Part shown: piece by piece, positions 60,491-64,000 of the stretch | Layout: each line of letters begins with the position of its first letter | Numbering within the stretch: the stretch's first letter is position 1 | Assembly (NCBI GenBank): GCA_000469685.2 | Contig: LS997563.1 | Span: 6,882,437-6,946,436, forward strand | Reading direction: 5' to 3' | DNA: 64,000 nt | DNA from: Haemonchus contortus | Lineage: Eukaryota > Nematoda > Chromadorea > Rhabditida > Trichostrongylidae | Translations under genes and position numbers: made by a program | Notes under the pieces: generated by a model | The model's database searches: none | Told to the model about the DNA's origin: nothing | Seen by the model: only the letters and a program-made list of their open reading frames with translations

Positions 60491-62362
60491 CGCTTATAAC
60501 CATTTTTAATAACTTCGTTGACGTTGTTGAATCGCTTTTTAAATTATTAATGAAGTGAAATTCCGCTATTTTTCGCCCAATTAGCTTTGCTGAGTCACCT
60601 GCTGATTGTGACAGGGCACAAGTGCTTGAAGTATATTCTAAAAGTAACCCTATCTTCTTGAAAAGTACTAAATCCTTCGTAACATGAGAGCTTTGAATGA
60701 TTAACAGTTGACGACATGAATTTCACAAATAGTTCCACATAAATGGGGCAATGTTCCTATCTGAACCAGTCATTCAACCTACCGAACGGGCGGAGATTGG
60801 AATAAGATTTCTCTTCTCATGACAACTGCCCTTATACAACTCTGACAATGTCCTTGAAAGGGTGAAAGGATTATCTTACGAATTCAATTACAGCCTCAAT
60901 AAAATAATCTCCCGTTGGAAATGTTCTTTCTGATACCGTTGAAAGCGAAAGGATGAAATACAGTAAGGATCGGGTACCGCTCTAATGTTATCTGAAGAGA
61001 CAGAAGTTAAGTAATAACAAGTTGCGGTGGTACCACACACCTCAATCCGCAATCATATCTCGACGCGATCCTTCCCATGACCAGGTGTTCCATTCTTTGA
61101 AAAACAGTAAATGTCATGAAATTCATTTGAATTGTCTCAAACACTGACTATTCCACCAGTAAATCCTCTGAAGCCGTTCCACGATCAGTCACTCAATTGC
61201 GTCTACAGATTCTAAATGAAGTCCACTCAGTTGAATGTTCACTCGTCTTATCCTTCGATTAAATTGACTTTCCGAAATTTTCACGCCCTTCCTATTTGTG
61301 TAGCTCCCGGTACTTGTTTCGCCAACACCAGCCTTATAATACTTCTGAACCACCTAATTTTGAAGCAAACTGATGAGTGGATAATGAGGGAGTGATACTA
61401 GTTTATCTCTCACCTTTCGGCTCTATTTCCAGGAATCAGCCAGATCGGTAACTGTTTCCTCAGAAAAACATGGTCTTGTCGCGTAGACATATTGAATGAG
61501 GAAAATAAACAGGTTTTTTTTTTACATAATCACAAATTCTTTCATAGTTACAGCTGCATAATTGGGATATTAGAACAACATCAATGATACATTTCAGAAT
61601 TCTGAATTTGAACGAATATTCCCGCAATAAAAAGTGGAACCGAAAATCCATTTCTACCATGATGCAGGAAGAATTCAAGGTAAATGACCTGGGCTTCAGC
61701 AAGGAGTGAAGGATATCGGAATAACAGTTTCCAATACTCCTGAGACTTGAAAGTTACTTATAGTTTCAAAAGTGTTGGTAGGATACATAAACCACCACAC
61801 ACAGCTATTCTTGATAAGCCATTGAACGATCTGAAGTGGTACTCAAGATCGTGCACTTTGCCTAATCGAAGCTAGATAAGTAGCGCATATAAATGGAATG
61901 GGTATTGAATACTATGACCAGCCCAAATGCGACCCACTCTACTCGTGAAAACGATAAGAGAGTGGAGAGGGTGAGAAGGGGCAAAATTCTCTCATACAAA
62001 ACCACCACAATGATTGAGCAACAACTCTTCGAAGTGAAAAAAATTACTACGCGAGGTAGAAACGGAGAAACGGAGCAAAATTGAGAGAGGAACTGAATCA
62101 AAATATCGCCTAACCCAAGAAGTGATCGGGCATACAGGGTATGAGCCAGAAAAGAAATGGTACAGAATCGATTCCTAACAGGTCCTTAAGATGAGTGCTC
62201 TGGGTTATTATCGCCTTTCCCGGAAGCAAAGGTAGAGGGATACCTAGGATGACAAGAAAGACCGAGATCGGATTTTTTTTTCAACACACCTGACTTTTTT
62301 CTCTATTGAATATCAGAGTCAGTCACATAGTGGGCGGATGTTGGTGTTTTGACTGGTGCGAA

Positions 62363-64000
62363 TCAAAGATCAGCTGCATACGGCGAATTCCAGTCTCTAT
62401 CGAAAACAGCTTGCAGCTGCTGAACAACGCCTTCCTCACTAGTACCGGACATGGCCACACCCACACCTGCCGTTGAGATGAAATAATCGCCAGCCCAGTT
62501 GGATGTTCCTGGAAAAATATTTCTATTGGATTTCCAGACAACGACCAGAACTATCTATTACGAACCATTCTCGAGATAAAAGAAACAAGAACGAATTTAT
62601 GTTAGGCACTCTTAGGTATGTTTTGACCACCAACTTCTTATAAATACGAGCACAAATTGATAGAAATCATGGCCGGCAAAAGCACAAGGAATGAACCTAC
62701 CAACGTATGCAGCCATATCGGTAACCATGTACTTATTATGATTAACACGAGCAAATGGTATTTTTTGCTGTGCCTCAGTAGACGGTACGATGAACAATTT
62801 CTAAAAGAAATAGTTTACCGTGTTGAAAATAATTCTAACGAAAAACAAAATTGCATGTTTGCGCAAAAAATCTACTTCGCAACTGAACATTGCAGCGACC
62901 CAGCTTTTAATAAAGATCCCATCGCGACCATCAAGCAGAATGCTTTTGGAATAATAAAAAATTACAATGAAACGAACCACACTGATACTTCCAGTGCCCT
63001 TTCTTTCTTTTGGAAGGCCTTCGTTGATGGCGACAAGACTTCTGAGAAACGCTTTCTCAGCAGGACGTGAGTGACTCCACTGGCTGATCAGCAACTTTAC
63101 AGAAACACCTCGAAAAGCAGCTGCGCGAAGTGCATCATCAATATCGGGCCAGTAGCTGAACAAAACCTATGACGTTGACAATTGTGAGATGAACCTTCAA
63201 GCCCTTTCAAGGACCCGTCTCAGAAGAAAGTGAGGAATGAGGCTATTTCCAGTTGTCGGAAGTCCTTCACTTTCAGTTAAAAAAAGGTGAAACCTAAGTC
63301 TTCGAACCTGTTATTGCTTCCCATGTACAAAGTTTGTGGGATAAGATCCATAACAGCCACACAAACACTGCGACGAGCAGAAGAAATTATCGTAACAATT
63401 GTCTCTAAGTCATTTTCGCGACCTTTCGGATTTAATGGCGCCGGAGAACTCTAAATAGCTGTACGCCAGACGATCAATGAACATTGAAATGAGTGTAACT
63501 TTCAATGAAGATGCTACAGGATACAAAATTGGTAAAATGTACAGATGTTTATAGAAATTGAAACTCACAGATATAAAAATATCCGTATCTAGTCCGTTCA
63601 AATTGATTTTCATTGGTGACTTGATATTGAACGAGGTCTCGAAAGACGATGGCCACTTAGTAGGAATCTTAGCGTGTTTCTGAAAAAGATAAGTTCTCAC
63701 CTAGAATCACCGTTAGTAGGAAGCGATCTTTAAGTACCTGCCCAAGATGCCAATAAACCGCGAAAATTTTATGCAAATCAGCGGCAAGACACGGGCAGTT
63801 TTGAACGTACAAACCTAGCTCTTTCACCTGGAAAAAACAAACGCAAACTAGTGATATACACGGGAACACGAACGTCGGCAAACCTCGGCAAGTGACTTCC
63901 AGTCCATATTCGCTGAACCTATATAGACATGTACAAGATCTACTATGATGAACTTGGTGTGCAAAACACCCGAGCCGAACAATTTTGCAAAATCCACGGT
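62363..64000 (-). CDS. PLD3/PLD4-type phospholipase D family protein (3' part)
   Basis: Seven exons in the window, all in phase, 298 C-terminal residues plus stop: 63884-64000 (continues right), 63738-63827, 63569-63679, 63308-63450, 62966-63155, 62701-62800, 62363-62508. Both HKD motifs are present: HTKFIIVD (63,938-63,961) in GVLHTKF, followed by [10 protein letters not shown], and HNKYMVTD (62,717-62,740) in [11 protein letters not shown], followed by [10 protein letters not shown]. Family features between them: [60 protein letters not shown]3/PLD4 proteins are type II membrane glycoproteins processed in lysosomes that act as 5' exonucleases on single-stranded nucleic acid; this is family knowledge, and the N-terminal membrane anchor is outside the window. 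Both HxKxxxxD motifs are complete, so the enzyme is probably active. Unrelated in function to the receptor cluster. Confidence 0.93.

Larger units (their letters stand above)
57031..62362. other. Intergenic between gene 5 and the PLD gene (part 2)
   Basis: No gene recognised. Holds three SINE copies (listed separately) and otherwise AT-rich unique-looking sequence. Confidence 0.5.

Overview
The window looks like nuclear DNA of a nematode, most likely a clade V parasitic strongylid (hookworm relative). Evidence: five seven-transmembrane chemoreceptor genes of the nematode Str superfamily with small exons and TTTCAG-type acceptors, mariner and RTE-type transposons of the kind common in strongylids, and many tRNA-derived SINE copies. 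Species identity is inference; no rRNA, mitochondrial or other species marker is present.

Layout. All conventional genes are on the minus strand. 0.6-1.7 kb: 5' part of chemoreceptor gene 1. 8.6-14.9 kb: chemoreceptor gene 2, a pseudogene with two lesions. 20.7-26.4 kb: gene 3, intact (353 aa). 30.9-45.3 kb: gene 4, intact (351 aa), with an 11.4 kb second intron. 50.3-53.8 kb: gene 5, intact (340 aa). 62.4-64.0 kb: 3' half of a PLD3/PLD4-type phospholipase D family gene that runs off the right edge. The receptors share one five-exon design (exon 2 always 161 nt, exon 3 205 nt in the intact full-length copies), so they arose by tandem duplication. Genes 2 and 3 lie in two adjacent copies of a large segment (about 8.5-20.6 kb and 20.6-29.0 kb) that includes introns and upstream DNA.

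Mobile DNA dominates the rest. An intact RTE-type LINE with a 1015-residue EN-RT protein and a perfect 19-bp target-site duplication sits at 16.6-19.7 kb. There is a decayed RTE fragment at 24.9-25.9 kb, decayed mariners at 4.2-5.3 and 13.7-14.5 kb, deleted cecropia-type mariners at 33.5, 43.2 and 56.4 kb, and at least fourteen SINE copies. Five unrelated families of short inverted-repeat elements have 8-10 bp target-site duplications (Mutator-type signature).

The most striking object is in intron 2 of gene 4: a mariner (33,867-43,181) whose transposase frame is interrupted by about 7.96 kb of almost perfect (ACAT)n. That tract creates very long open frames on both strands that are not genes. 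The two segmental copies give paralogous empty sites for the RTE and for one inverted-repeat element, which confirms the insertion boundaries and orders the events: duplication first, then insertion.
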